Assembly (NCBI GenBank): GCA_013407085.1 | Contig: JACCGJ010001550.1 | Coordinates: forward strand, 1 to 64,000 | Reading direction: 5' to 3' | DNA length: 64,000 nt | DNA from: Atriophallophorus winterbourni | Taxonomy: Eukaryota; Platyhelminthes; Trematoda; Plagiorchiida; Microphallidae | In this document: one piece after another, positions 36,600-48,415 of the stretch | How the letters are laid out: each line of letters opens with the position of its first letter | How positions within the stretch are numbered: the first letter of the stretch is position 1 | The notes under the pieces: generated by a model | Database searches by the model: none | The model's input: the letters and a program-made list of their open reading frames with translations, nothing else | Told to the model about the DNA's origin: nothing | Translations under genes and position numbers: made by a program

Positions 36600-37560
36600 T
36601 CATAGATCTGGGGAATGCTATGAAAATTCTATCAAGGTGTTTGGCTTGTGTCGGTTCATATGAAGTCAATACACAGGTCCTATAGTGGAGTGTTGTTGGA
36701 TATAAGCATCCCGCTTCGACTTGAAATCACGGATCGTAGGAGCGTTCACAATATCATGTGATAGTGAGTTGCACAGAAATCAAATAGGCACCGAGAAAAA
36801 ATGACGTCTACAATCGAGTCTTGATTGCGGTATAACGAGACAAATTGGATGACTTAGGGGAACTAACATTTATAAAATCGCGTAGAGGGTGATTTTCCAA
36901 CCGCAGTATTTTATATGTTAGGATCATGCCGATCCTTACTCTTCTTTGTGTAAAATCGGTCAATCGCAGCATAGCCATTCGCTCTTGGTATAGGATGTGC
37001 CTAATTACATCAACTAGCTTCGTCGCTCGGTTGTAAATTTTACCCAGCAATTCAATGCCTTTATGCAGACGCCGTGAACAATCTGGCATCATGAATTCTA
37101 TCGTCGAATGCAGATAAATTGTGAAATGTGAGGTGGGTGCGTTTTAGGAGAGCAACACCCAGATATTCTTTTAAGCATTCCCAAGATAACGCTGTCAATG
37201 CGGACTCGCACATGCCGATCGGTCAGATAATCCATTATACACGATAATAAGTTTTCCGTTATCTCATATTGCACTAGCTTTTGCAGATGCAGGCTGCGGT
37301 TGTCCTTATCGAATGCCTTTGACGCATCAATATAGCAGGCATGAACGGGTTATCCTAGGTCAAGATACGTTCTCCAATCGTCCAGAGTGATGAGTTAATT
37401 TGAGAGACAAGATCTGTTTCGGCGAAACCCATGTTATGTTTATAGAATAAAGTGTAAAGATTTTCCCGGTGTATACATCGCGCAGACTGCCAGGGAGATT
37501 CACGTGAGGATTGAAGAGCACAAGTAGTGCATTAAGAAACGTCTGCAAGATGATAGGGTC
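36600..37560 (-). mobile_element. CR1-type LINE fragment
   Basis: The minus strand runs from the RT palm (a KGFDKDNRSLHL-like segment, about 37,270-37,330) through the LSDRHVRVRIDS segment (about 37,180-37,230) and then to the C-terminal domain (ELLGKIYNRATKLVDVIRH, 37,090-36,810). The section between, with PQGS and FADD, is deleted. Confidence 0.75.
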
Positions 37561-37569
37561 TATCGGGCA

Positions 37570-37880
37570 ATAAACATTTGTTGGACATTGGTCACAATGT
37601 ACTACGGCGTACCATTAAGTCTTATATTGAACGTTTGCACGCGGAAGCAGTTTTATATGAACCGAAGCGACGATTGACCTTGACCGATTTCACGTTGTGC
37701 CATTGTCTATATGACTTGATACCTCTAGGATTTTAATTTTTTTGTTTAGTGAGACAACCAATTAGAGGTGGTGGTTTGAGTCCCACTTAATGATGTTCCT
37801 TGTTCCGACGAAGCTTCTGCGTCATAAGTGAAAGGTTACCCAAGAAGCTGTTCTAACCTATTGTTTTTCGAAATTTTTCG
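37570..37880 (+). mobile_element. Penelope-like element, 3' fragment
   Basis: The plus strand encodes KSYIERLHAEAVLYEPKRR from the endonuclease C-terminal region. It is followed by the tail CCGACGAAGCTTCTGCGTCA at about 37,815. It parallels the larger minus-strand copy at 47.65-48.3 kb. Confidence 0.65.
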
Positions 37881-38319
37881 TGAATATGACTACTCGATCG
37901 GTCCCGAACATTATTCAACACAGCGATCTTACTTAAAATTGAAGCTAGATTAAAATTCCTTCATTAAACATTTTCGTGGATATACCCAGATGATGCTTTA
38001 TTTGTCTTCGGTTTTGTGTGAACAGCAAGCAAACGAGAATCAACTCGATGAAATCTTTCAGCATGTCAAAAGCTGTCAGATTTCATCGAGGTAATTGTCA
38101 GTATTTTACATGTTTCGGTGTCAGATGTAACCAGTCAAGTGCTAGGTGAAGGAACCAATTTCCAGTGTTGTTGTCTATTCATATCCTACAATAATATTGT
38201 GATTTAATATCTGCTTAAATAACCAATTTTACGTTTTGTAAATAAACAACAGCAATATATTTAATTTTGGTTCCAAGGTTGTCAAAGCCGATTTTGGTGC
38301 TAAGCTCAAAATTCAAAAA
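37881..38319. other. Spacer
   Basis: No supported feature. Confidence 0.4.
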
Positions 38320-39238
38320 ATGCTCCAATGGCACGCGTCTCATATAGCCTCTAACAACGAAGTTCAGCTTCTGGCCTGCTTGCGTGGTTCTGTGTGACCC
38401 GGCGGATCTGCTTCTACTGACAGGAGAAAGGGCGAAGGCGCCTCGAAACCTAGGGGGAGGAAAACCCTTAACTCAAACCCCCACAGCTTGTGGCTACATC
38501 TAATCATGGAAAAGGCTCCAGAAGTCAACCTCGAGGATAAATCCGGAGCTGGAGTCCCGTTAGGAAGTCCGACGTTTTATTCGACCTCGCCCTGTCTACT
38601 CCTGCGACGGCATCGTTGTCCAAACGTATCAAACTAGCTGTTTATTTGGTTCATGTGGTGCCGTGGAGAGGAAGCACTTGCTGCATGGGCAACAGCTAGT
38701 TCTCCACTTTGAACTGCCTTGGCGTACATCTCAACAAACCAATGGAGTGAGCACTTCATTTCGCTTCAAAGGAAAATATCACGGGAAGCAGCTGATACCG
38801 GTTAAAAGCTACGGCTTGATTGGCGTAGAGCACAGCGCCTGGGGCTGCTTCCGATGTTGGGAGAGACTTTCAGGTCTCATTAGACGGCTACCGCCCGCCT
38901 CAAGCTGGGAAGCTTTCAATCAATATTGTGCCGTCTCGCCACGGTCGGCTATCCCAATTGGGTGCATGGGGATTAGGAATCAACCGACAAGCAGACTATT
39001 TTTCCGCACCAGCGAAACCAACTACTAAAAAAACGAATGTCATTTCTGAAACTGGGAACCCTGTCAATGCTTCCTGGATTTCGTGACGACGTCTTGAATA
39101 TTAGAGGCGTGAGAAAATCAGCCGTGATTAACAATGAGCTAAAGAGGCTGAATGTCGACGTGGCTGCTCTACAAGAGACGCGATTACCAGACACCGGTAT
39201 ACTAACAAAAAGAGATAACACAGTTTTTGAAAGTTGAA
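38320..39238 (+). mobile_element. 5' end of LINE with endonuclease start
   Basis: A locally G+C-richer block with a 5' leader, then the start of an apurinic-type endonuclease on the plus strand (39,037-39,237: LGTLSMLPGFRDDVLN; NVDVAALQETRLPDTG, where the ETRL Glu is the metal ligand). It is cut off at about 39,238, where the opposite-strand LINE begins. It probably belongs to the same family as the C2H2-tailed 3' end at 20.2-21.6 kb. Confidence 0.75.
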
Positions 39239-40990
39239 ATGGCAACTGATTTAGTTGAGACCAGTAATACAAATCCTTTTGCATCATCAAACAATTTTCA
39301 ATCGATCGGAATTGCTTCCATAATTTCATGTCATCACCAAAAAGAACCACCTTGCATCGTACAATTTGCGAAATAAGATTTACGTATACCACGAACAGGA
39401 TAAGCCCGAACACTAAACCTTGAAGGCCACCGCTGGTGACATGGCTGGTTTTTGATAAAACGCCGTCAATACGGATTCGCACATGCCGATCTGTCAGATA
39501 ATCCATTATCCAGGATACTAAGTTTCCTGTTATCCCATATTCATAGATTTATTCATTCATAAATGATATGCGGGTAAAAAGCCATGCTTTTCAAGACCCC
39601 AAAAATGTACATCGGGTCGGATAGTAAGAAAATATCAAATATTGTTGGAGATTTTTGTTAAACGTGAGAAAGATAGTTATCCATGTGAACATCTAGTGAT
39701 TTCTTGAAAACGTCAATGGTTCCAGATTGTACGAAATGAGTAGGTAAACTGCACTAGCTTTCATAGAAGCAGACTGTGGTTGTCCTTATCGAATGCCATT
39801 GATATATCAATATAGCAGGCATGAACGGAGTATACTAGGTTCAATCGTTCAGTGTGATGAGCAAAGTTAAAAGACAAGATCTTTATCGGCGAAACCCAGG
39901 TTACACTGCTGATTACATTCTTTTAGTTTCAAGGTGATCCACAATACATTCAATTAGGATACGCTCCATAATTTTCGAGATGCAGGGAAGCAGCGTAATT
40001 TGCTACATTGAAACGACAGCCACCCTTGTATATTGGTGATATCACACCAACTTTCCATGCTGACGTTACGCACCAGACTCCAGATGAAAACCTTCGCTAG
40101 ACTGTATAAAAGCTCTTTATTACATGCACCTAGATTAGCTGGGGTAATTTTTGTCCCAACCCATGGCTTTCCTAGTATTTTGTCGTCGTAGATGTCGTTC
40201 TTCAACGCCTTTGTCAATCATTTGTTCAGTTAGAGGTTCCAATGAAATTGATAAATCATGATGAAATAGTTGCTGTTTCGGGCAAAACACTTGATAGTGA
40301 AAGCTCGAAACTCATCCGCTGTCTCTTGAACTGTAGTAGTCATTCCTTGTTTTGTCTTGAGTATAAAACACCCGATTTCACTTTGTTCTTTCATTCAAAA
40401 TTTTGCGGATTGTTTTTGGATCATAATCCATTCTTTCCACCATACGCTACTGGTAATGTTGCTTTTCCTGTCAAACGAAGTTTGTCACTCTGTACCGTAT
40501 TCGGCAAAATTAAAACAAAGTTGCAGAAGTAGAAAGATCACTATGAAAGGTCTAGGCTCGTCTTTTCAGTGAAATCTATTTTCTATTTCTACTGCGAACA
40601 TTGAATCGGAAAGTACTCACATCTTTGCTGAGAATAAATCGAGCGTTTCCATTGGATTTTCATCTAAAGTTGTAACGTGTATTTGAGACACTGAAATCAA
40701 GTTGAACCTCGTCTAGTTTACAGCAAATCCCTTCCCATTCAACCTTCAAAATGAAGTGATATTCGATTTATTTTGTACAGGTAATTGGCAACGTTATCCT
40801 CATGGATTGCAGATGCTTCGACTTGGCTGATCAATAATCTGTGCTACAAATACTCACATGTCACGCAAACTTTCCCCAATTTCCCAACACAAAACCTATG
40901 CAAACCACTTCGTATTTTGTTCGTCAAATTAATGCTAATTCAACATTTGCACTCTCAACATGTTGCTTTTATAAATTTTTGTTGCCAATT
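39239..40990 (-). mobile_element. CR1-type LINE with nested insertion
   Basis: The minus strand shows a linker with QETADEF (about 40,310), RT pieces around 40,200-39,950, a SMAFDKDNHS palm segment (about 39,800), YLTDRHVRIRIDG (39,500), GGLQGLVFGLILF in place of the PQGS motif, and FGDDMK as catalytic box (about 39,330). A 210-bp piece at 39,540-39,750 interrupts it; this matches the 3' end of the 41.3-43.1-kb LINE and is a nested insertion. Confidence 0.75.
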
Positions 40991-41309
40991 TTAATGTGGG
41001 AAATATTGATTCGTCATAAATCTCTTGCACTGATTACTGACATGGATGGTTACATGCACAACTGAAGGTCATTCACGTTTGGTTGACATAAAGTTCGAAT
41101 GTGAGGTCTCGAAAATGCGTATGTTATGAGTTGCAGAAATTGAGAAACTAGCTATGCACCTCCCATCTACAATTCAAAACTCGATCAATTTTTATGTCCA
41201 TATTATTAAGTCATCAAACAGAAACACGTAAACGATAAACGTACAAACAATTTCAGATTTACTTCGTAAAGCTTAGTACCTCTTCACATCACATATTTAC
41301 GTTACTAGG

Positions 41310-43065
41310 ATATATTCATAGATTTATTCATAGATTATATGTAGGTAAAACGCTGTGCTTTACAAGACCCACAAAAATGTACGTCGGGTCGGATGGTAAA
41401 AAATATCAAAATATTGTTAGATTATTGTCAAACGTGAAAAACATACTTGTACATGTGGATATCCAGTGATTTCTTGAAAACTTCCACAGTTCCAGATTGT
41501 ATCACATGAGTAGGTAGACTGTTCCACAATTGCACATTGCGAACGGGAAATGCATATTTGCGGAAGTTCAACTGGATATGCTGTTGGTAAAGTTTCGATT
41601 GGTGACCTCGCAGACGTGTGTTATGGGAAATATGAAACACACGACCGCAAGGATGATTTGTTTGATTAAGCACAGTCCAAATAAATATTAGTGCTCCTCG
41701 TTGCCGTCTGTATTAAGCCGAATGCAAATTCAATAATTTAAGTCTCATTTCGTATGGATAATTAGATAGTCCCAGGACGAGTTTTGTCGCTCTACGCTGT
41801 GGAGTTTCTAATTGCAGAATATCTTTTTTCAACCAAGGATCCCATGCCGGTATAGCATATTCAACATGAGGACGGATGTACATTGAAATCAATTTGCAGA
41901 TAATATTGGGGTCAAACGAACCTAGTACTCTTCTAAGAAGACCCAAGTTGTTTTCAGCTTTGGAGGCAGCCAGTCGACATTGCATTGAGTTTCCTAAGTC
42001 TGATTGAATAATTACGCCTAAATCTTTTTCGGAGGAAACGGGTTTAATAACAGTACGACCAAGATAATATTCTTTGCTCGACTTGCTGCTAAGAGACAAT
42101 AGGCTGCATTTCGAAGCAATCAGTGGCATTTCGTTGTTAAGGGACCAAGTGTGAATCATATCGATATCCCGTTGCAGGTTATGCGTGTCGTCTGTGAAGT
42201 TTATCATGCGCCGAAGCTTTGCGTCATCAGCGAAAATAAGCACCGACGACTGCACTACAGTAGGCAAGTCGTTTATATATATTAAAAACAAACGCGGTCC
42301 GAGGACTGATCCTTGTGGGACACCACGGGCAACTTTAATCGACTCGGATAGTTCGTTTTTGACTCTAACATACATTTCACTAGATATCAACCATTCTTTA
42401 ATCCATGCATGGAGTTTACCCTGTACTCCGCAGGTGAGTAGTTTTGACGAAAGTATTTCGTGATTCACACGATCGAAGGCTTTTAGGAAATCAACTTAAA
42501 TTACGTCCAAGGAGTTGCCGGCATCCAGTGGCTCAGACCAAGATTCTTTTGCTAAAAGCAAGTAAGTCAGACAAGAACGTTTTTTTCTGAATCCATGCTG
42601 TGCCTTGGAGATTAAATTATTAATCTCAAAGTGATTCCGTAAGGCATCAGCTATTATGGACTCCATCACTTTTGATAGCACTGGTGATAACGCTATTGGG
42701 CGATAGTTTAATGGATCATTTCTTTTGCCACCCTTGTAGATGGTACTAATCAGGACAGTTTTCCAAGTTTCTCGTACAAAGCTATGCTCGAACATCATCG
42801 TGAATACGTCAGATGTCGGTATTACCAACTCGGAAGATAGATTGTACAAAATGTTTGCGTGTATATTGTCTATACCGAGTGAGCCTGTTCTCTTCATCGT
42901 CATTGATTTTGTTCGAACAACGTAGGGGAGAAATTCCACCCCGTGAAGAATTGGCAAGCTGCAGCTGTCAGAGTTTAAGGGCTGTCTATGGGTCGACACT
43001 TGTGAGATAACTGATGCGAATTGTTGTCGGAAAAGGTTAGCGGAAGCTTTTATTGGTCACCGACC
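41310..43065 (-). mobile_element. CR1-type LINE, best preserved copy
   Basis: The minus strand carries the ORF2 RT domain through to a 3' end with a short tandem ATCTATGAATAAATCTATGA at about 41,310-41,335. The upstream limit is near the NLFRQQFASV segment at about 43,040; the endonuclease is missing. Confidence 0.85.
41428..43040 (-). pseudogene. LINE reverse transcriptase, one frame with two in-frame stops
   Basis: A single reading frame runs from about 43,040 to 41,428, broken only by TAA at 42496-42498 and TAA at 41713-41715. Motifs in order: GSLGIDNIHANIL, TWKTVLISTIYKGGKRNDPL, KAQHGFRKKRSCLTYLLL, VDFLKAFDRVNHE, GVPQGSVLGPRLFLIYINDL, catalytic FADD, KDLGVIIQSDL, YIRPHVEYAIPAWDPWLKK, and the terminal VQLWNSLPTHV. 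The first stop sits immediately before the palm motif and the second near the C-terminal region. No frameshift is needed. This is the youngest-looking LINE here, but dead as read. Confidence 0.88.
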
Positions 43066-44097
43066 GCTTGAATCGACATTTTGGTCTCGGTGTGAATTGC
43101 TCTGTCCGACTCGATTAGGGCCAGGCCTATGAAGGTTTTTGATGTATTGATTTCTTCCATGTGGATGGAAACGCTGTTATCCGCTGTTTCCGGACGAAAG
43201 TGTTTGACTTATGACATTGGATTTGGGTGGACTAAGTGTAAAAAAACTTGGGTAATGTTCGTTTTCCTTTTTCCAATCAGAAATTACTATTTCGGCCATA
43301 GCGCTGGCGAAGAACGTAATCTTCAAGGTTTCAGTCCATCCCTTTATATTTTTGAAAATGATCAAAATGAAAAAAAATGAAAAAATTTTTCACAACAGCG
43401 GCATTTGAAATATCTAGAGAACACACAATGTATCGCCGCTGCTTGACGTCGTGCTTCACCGTTTCCTGAATCGATGCTGAAGAATTATTTTCTGGTACGC
43501 CAAGTAGAACTATACTTCGTGATACCTATTTTCCCTGGCGTACAAGCTACACCTAGTTTACCACCATGGTACATCGGGATATATGCGCCAATTTTGAGTC
43601 AGAATCTGTCTATAGTCGATATACATTTAGCAGTTCGTACACGATATCAGCCTCTGATTTCCGTGGAAAAATTAGCAAGCGAGGTTGAAGCATATGAGCT
43701 GAAGTTGAGTTGCGAGTTAGACGAGTCACTTTTGTCTGGAAATACATGTTCAATTTGCATTGGGCGGTAAATTTGAGACCATTTCTTAAGGTCGTGATTT
43801 TATTTGCTATCAAACAGGATTTCTTGGGACTCGCTAAATTTCGTACATATCACGCTCAGCTCGTGTTGGGAGTTCTTATTGTGTATGGGAAAGTCAGACA
43901 TTTTAGAATTCAAACCATTTTGGGCTTGACTGTGTAAGACAAGTACAGCAGTTTCGGAGTGTACAGCTTAGGTCGACCGTAACCGCATATCGCTCTAAGA
44001 ATTTCCTCCTTCCGTTGTCGTTTTAACTGATTCAAAACGTGATTAGCCCTGTTTTTTTTCTTTTTTGGCGCATCAATAACCTTAGTCTCAGATTCAT
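43066..44097. other. Unassigned region
   Basis: No family recognised. The plus strand has a 98-codon frame (43,474-43,770). The minus strand has a stop-free run at about 44,090-43,930 with a Lys-rich, helix-like sequence (KKKKNRANHVLNQLKRQRKE). Either could be remnants of genes or mobile elements. Confidence 0.25.
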
Positions 44098-44558
44098 TCA
44101 GTGGTGGTTCCGAAATCGTTGTATTGAAAGATGATTCACATCAGTAATCACTTGCGTACTCACATGATTTACCAATATTTCTTCCACAAGTAATAGGCTC
44201 AACTCGAAAATGGCCATTCTATTTCTTATTTTGGCTTCAAGAGTATCGGCATTGTGCAAGAATTTAGCTCTGTAATGAACAAAGACATAGCCTGCTCCTG
44301 GAACCTTTTCATTATTTATTAATACCATCGAATCAGAGGCTAACGTACGGTCACATCTACCATGGATCTTACACATACACAGAAAACACGTTATGATTTT
44401 ACTCATCACGGGGCTCAACGATTGTTCACGCGCTTTGCGCGTGGCCTCGGGACCATTCTGCGTGTCAAGATGCGTCCACCATTGTTCCGCTCGGCGAATC
44501 AGGCCCATTGCACCGAGGTCAAGTTGGCTCCATCTCGATGTCGGGTGAACAATCTTTG
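44098..44558 (-). pseudogene. Possible decayed or partial member (H) of the secreted family, second exon only
   Basis: The minus-strand frame has a potential acceptor GTGACAG at 44565-44559, which would open the exon in phase 1 as in genes A-G. It contains a Cys group (CFLCMCKIHGRC), then GYVFVHYRAKFLHNAD and a helical end (FELSLLLVEEILVNHV). VHYRA recurs in gene D. I find no signal-peptide exon upstream: the only TATA-like box (TATATAATC near 44,826, minus) is not followed by a suitable ATG. It may be a truncated relic, or unrelated. Confidence 0.35.
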
Positions 44559-45345
44559 CTGTCACAGCTTGATCGATCGACTTTTTGTCCGTATGTTGGA
44601 TCTCGTGATGCTAGCCTAAAGTGGGTTGTTCGGCTGAGTGGTGTGCGTTTGGTCGACTGGTCGATGTGGCTGCTTTGGAACTCGTGATTTCTACATTTAG
44701 TAAAACGTCCACTATACCGTGTTAACCACACAAGGTAGATAACTTAATAAGGTATCAAAATGCGTAGCTCGACGCGATCGTTGCAGTGATAGCAAAACCG
44801 TCCCTACTTACAAGTTACACGATTATATAAAAACACCAGGTAATTTATTTCAACTGTGGATTTATAGGAAATCTTTATCAGCAGACGTGAAAACTACAGA
44901 AAATTTAATAGCGTTACAGAATATTCAAACAATCTATTATGTGGTTGTAAAACACAAGTAGCACAAATCATCTTCGTTGAACACACAGACTTGAACTCCT
45001 AACTATGAACGAATCGAGATCTGAACCTTAGATTCAGGCACTAAAACACACGAAGAGACAACCATTTTATCAACATCATAACATCATAGCGATTTTTGTT
45101 CGATTTTAAATAAATTTCCTGTTTATTCCATACCAAATTTTCGGCCATTTAACTAAATTGTCATCACTATAGCTCTAAAAATTTCCAGGAACCATATCGT
45201 TACATCGATAATAATGTACACATAATTGTTAACATTTTATTTATGTATTTTGTTCCAACACAATTAAAACACGAACCTTAGCTAGGTGGTCGATTGATTA
45301 ATGGTTCGAGTTTGTTATTTCAAAGGTTTACTCAAGATTCAAGCC

Positions 45346-45353
45346 TATAAATA
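45346..45353 (+). promoter_or_regulatory. TATA box of gene F
   Basis: TATAAATA, 43 bp before the ATG. Confidence 0.7.
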
Positions 45354-45388
45354 CTGAAGAAGCGTTACCATGTTACATCGAGTGTACA

Positions 45389-46437
45389 ATGAAGGCAATC
45401 ACAATTTCGGTTGTTCTCGTCTTACTTCTGGCAATCACCAACACAGGTAAGTCCACAATGCGATGGAGTATTTTCGTTTTAGGAATACGATAAACTATTC
45501 TCAAGACCAAGACCATATTCCTATTTGTATGTTTACTCGATACCGCTCATTTAAGGACTTGTTATTTCAAAGATATCATATAACTTAGCTTTTTCGACGG
45601 AATGACCTAGTTCTTGTAAATGGTGCTGCAGCATATCACTGGCCGTTGTGGCCATGGTATCACTGCAATTTACAAATGGTTATTCACTCAAAATGCTCAT
45701 TTGCATGCCTTTTCATCACACACAAACCACGACTGATTTCGTAGGGACAGCAGGATCACGATCCGTATGACTTAAAACACACACAATTTAGCCACAATGC
45801 TCATAAGGTCCATTTTAGGTGTGTGTGTCAAGTTCAACATGTAACATCATTTACTCGGAATAATTATCACAGCAACAAGTTTCATGATTCTATTATAACA
45901 TTCTTTTCAGAATCGGCCCGTAAAAACCCGCCCAAAAAGGAAACAAAACCAGCTGCTGCACAGATTCCCAAAGATGGACCGAAAAACGTTACTGGCCCAA
46001 CCCCCACGGACAAAAATAAACCGAATAAAGTTGTCGGCAATAAGAAAGATGTTGGGACTACCATGAGCCCTGTGGTCAACCCCAAGGATTCCTTAACCAC
46101 TGTTGCGCCTGCAACCAAAGACAACGACACTGAATTGATCACCACCGAAGGTAGTTTACACGGGAACTTGACCGAAAGCGAGATCGATCACGACCAAGAA
46201 CATCGTTGTGTGGTTTACGGACAATTGTGCGCGATGAGACGTTGTCGCGAATGCAACAAATTGATGCGCAAGCACAAGACCATTGCCAAAGTGTTGCAGA
46301 TCAGATCCGCGTTTTTGTACAAATTCATGCAACATAGCATGAGACAACAACACTTCAACTACGACAACATGAAAAAGCTGCTAGGTGTCTTTGCTTCCTT
46401 GAGCAATGAACTGTTAGAACCGGAAAATGCCCATTAA
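45389..46437 (+). CDS. Gene F: secreted Lys/Pro/Thr-rich protein with Cys cluster and MRKH helix
   Basis: Exons 45389-45446 (58 nt) and 45911-46437, with a 464-bp intron (GTAAGT donor, CTTTTCAG acceptor) in phase 1; 194 aa. Signal peptide MKAITISVVLVLLLAITNT. The mature chain begins with a basic Lys/Pro linker (SARKNPPKKETKP), then a Thr/Pro-rich stretch with N-glycosylation sequons (NVT, NLT). The Cys cluster is CVVYGQLCAMRRCREC, followed by NKLMRKHKTIAKVLQ and a helical tail. The RRCREC-x3-MRKH block matches gene E. AATAAA lies 17 bp after the stop. The intron holds a piece of hammerhead repeat family 2. Predicted secreted; function unknown. Confidence 0.85.
45681..45790 (-). repeat. Hammerhead repeat family 2, core-deleted copy in gene F intron
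   Basis: The minus strand reads GATCCTGCTGTCCCTAC joined directly to GAAATCAGTCGTGG, so CTGATGA and stem II are deleted. The flanking (TG)n and ATGCAAATGAGC match the other copies. Confidence 0.6.
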
Positions 46438-46453
46438 AACTTGGAGATGTAAA

Positions 46454-46459
46454 AATAAA
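46454..46459 (+). terminator. Poly(A) signal of gene F
   Basis: AATAAA 17 bp after the gene F stop. Confidence 0.7.
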
Positions 46460-46994
46460 AATTACGCATTAAAAACTTTAGTTAGTTTTTTTCACATTGA
46501 GGAAGGGCAAAGTAAATGTGGGAGCATGATTGACGCTAATTTGCCTTTTTGTGTTCATTCTGGGATGCAAGTAAATATTCTACTGCCCGGGTCCTTGGCA
46601 AGTCATTTGAATTAATTAAATGAACGATATAATGAAAAACGAATAAGCCTCGACTGAGCAGTGAGATTAGGTAGTGCATGTTTCAGTAGTCCCAAACAAA
46701 ACGTATTAAGTTGGGGTAAAGACGTTTTGGACTTTGAATGTTTTATTAACCCACCGTGTGTTATATACACAAACAAATCTAAAGTAGTCAGGAAATAGCT
46801 ATAAACATATGAAAACTGTCTGAAACCGATCGTGTAGTCCTTGCAAGTAATTAGTTAAGGTAGTTAATGGGTTTGGCTTCTGGTACGGCCAAAATAACGA
46901 ACAGGATTTTGTAGTACACCACCAACTAACGATAAGCGACCTTAAAACTAATAAGTATAAACCCTGCTTGTATCAAGCCATGTTTGAAAAGCTT
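46460..46994. other. Spacer 3' of gene F
   Basis: No supported feature. Confidence 0.4.
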
Positions 46995-47390
46995 TGATTA
47001 GGATTCAAGAATTCAACGATTCATGGTAAATAATAATACATAAAAACACAACTGGATTACGGTCTGAATGAAAATGGCAGAATTTAATAGTGCAAAATCG
47101 AGGAGATTATATCAAAAGCATATATTATCCTAAGTTCGCTTAAGATATCACCACTCAAGGAGATGTTAATCACATACTAAGGTATGGATTTCCAAAGATA
47201 TATACGGCTAAAATAGCACCGACATTCAATACGGGAACTTGAGATGTAAAGGGATAATGTATTTCCACGTATCATTTTGTCATCACACACTTGAAGCAAG
47301 TATATACATGGATAAATGGTATAAAGAAATGTTTTTAGATTTGTGCTAGACCATGCACAATGTTCACAACTTCTCACTCTTAGTATCTGC
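46995..47390 (-). mobile_element. 3' end of a CR1-type LINE
   Basis: The minus strand carries RGNTLSLYISSSRIECRCYF (about 47,280-47,220) and ends in an AATCGTTGAATTCTTGAATC tract at about 46,995-47,020. It is parallel to 19.9-20.2 kb. Confidence 0.65.
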
Positions 47391-47649
47391 TGGGAATTAA
47401 GTATTTGGTGGACCGATATTTGTATTTCTTCTGAATCATAGTTTTACAGTGCACCAGTCACAACTGATATATTTCTAGGAAGCAAAACTTTTGCAGTTTT
47501 TGTCAATGGCCCAACTGAAACCCTTATGCGGTAAAACTAATTAAATAGATTCCGGGCGCTTTTGAGACAGTATTAAGATAATAACAGACCTTGAGTGAGC
47601 GATGTTATGGAAACGTACGTGACCGATCGGGGAATCATAATCATGAAAA

Positions 47650-48300
47650 AGAAAGTTTGTAATGAATCGGTGAGAGTAGTTTATTGTTAACGTTTCGCTT
47701 CTTACTCAGAAGCTTCGTCAGACCAAGGGTGTCAGTACGAACAGAGATCAAGCTTAAATTTCATTAACCTGACCAATCCTATGCTGGCTAAGAACTGCAC
47801 AGCCTATGGTGGGTTTTCTCACTCGTTAGGATAGACAAGCGCGATGAATATCAAGTGACGCACCACCACCCCTAGTTGCCGTATAATCCCTCAATTGTTT
47901 TGATCTTTGCAGGTGTGAATGACATATGCTGACCGATTAGCTCGATTGAGTACTCGGTGCGCACACTAGGGGTCACGCACGTTAATGTTTATCCGCTGCA
48001 GAACTGGACGCCAGATTGTGGAGATATAAGCCCCATCGACTTTATTGACTGCATTCTTACCGGTCTTTGTTATTTCGAACGTTTCAGTGTGAAGTCGTTC
48101 AATATATGGTTTTATTCCCACCCTTATCTCTTTTACGTTATCAAGATCAACGCTGTGACCTGTGTCCAGCTCGTGTTCAGCTAGTGCTTAATCTCTTATC
48201 AGTGTTTGATATTCACTGGAATTGCGTGGCTGCTTAACGATTCGATTTTCGTTTGAAATCGGTTAGAACATTGCTTTGGTAACCTTAACTTGCTAAGGTT
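47650..48300 (-). mobile_element. Penelope-like element, endonuclease C-terminus and 3' tail
   Basis: The minus strand encodes a QPRNSSEYQ-like segment and, in one continuous run, LAEHELDTGHSVDLDNV (about 48,185-48,135). KPYIERLHTETFEITKTGKN and DGAYISTIWRPVLQRINI follow. These are typical of the GIY-YIG endonuclease region of Penelope-like elements. The tail TCTGACGAAGCTTCTGAGTA and GAAGCGAAACGTTAACAATA (47,722-47,680) lies at the 3' end. A separate plus-strand tail piece is at about 48,372-48,415. Confidence 0.8.
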
Positions 48301-48415
48301 TTGCGGTAAGGTAGAAAAAGAGGTGATATTTTGTCTGATAATTAGTCATGTTCCCTTGTCATGACTAGCACACATGGTCCGACGAAGCTTCTATGTCAGA
48401 AATGAAAAGTTGACA

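Noticed and set aside
41713..42498. Both LINE stop codons are TAA, hinting at a variant genetic code
   Set aside because: Genes A, C and others end cleanly with TAA or TGA before poly(A) signals, another LINE is stopped by TGA, and two stops are too few. Ordinary decay explains them.
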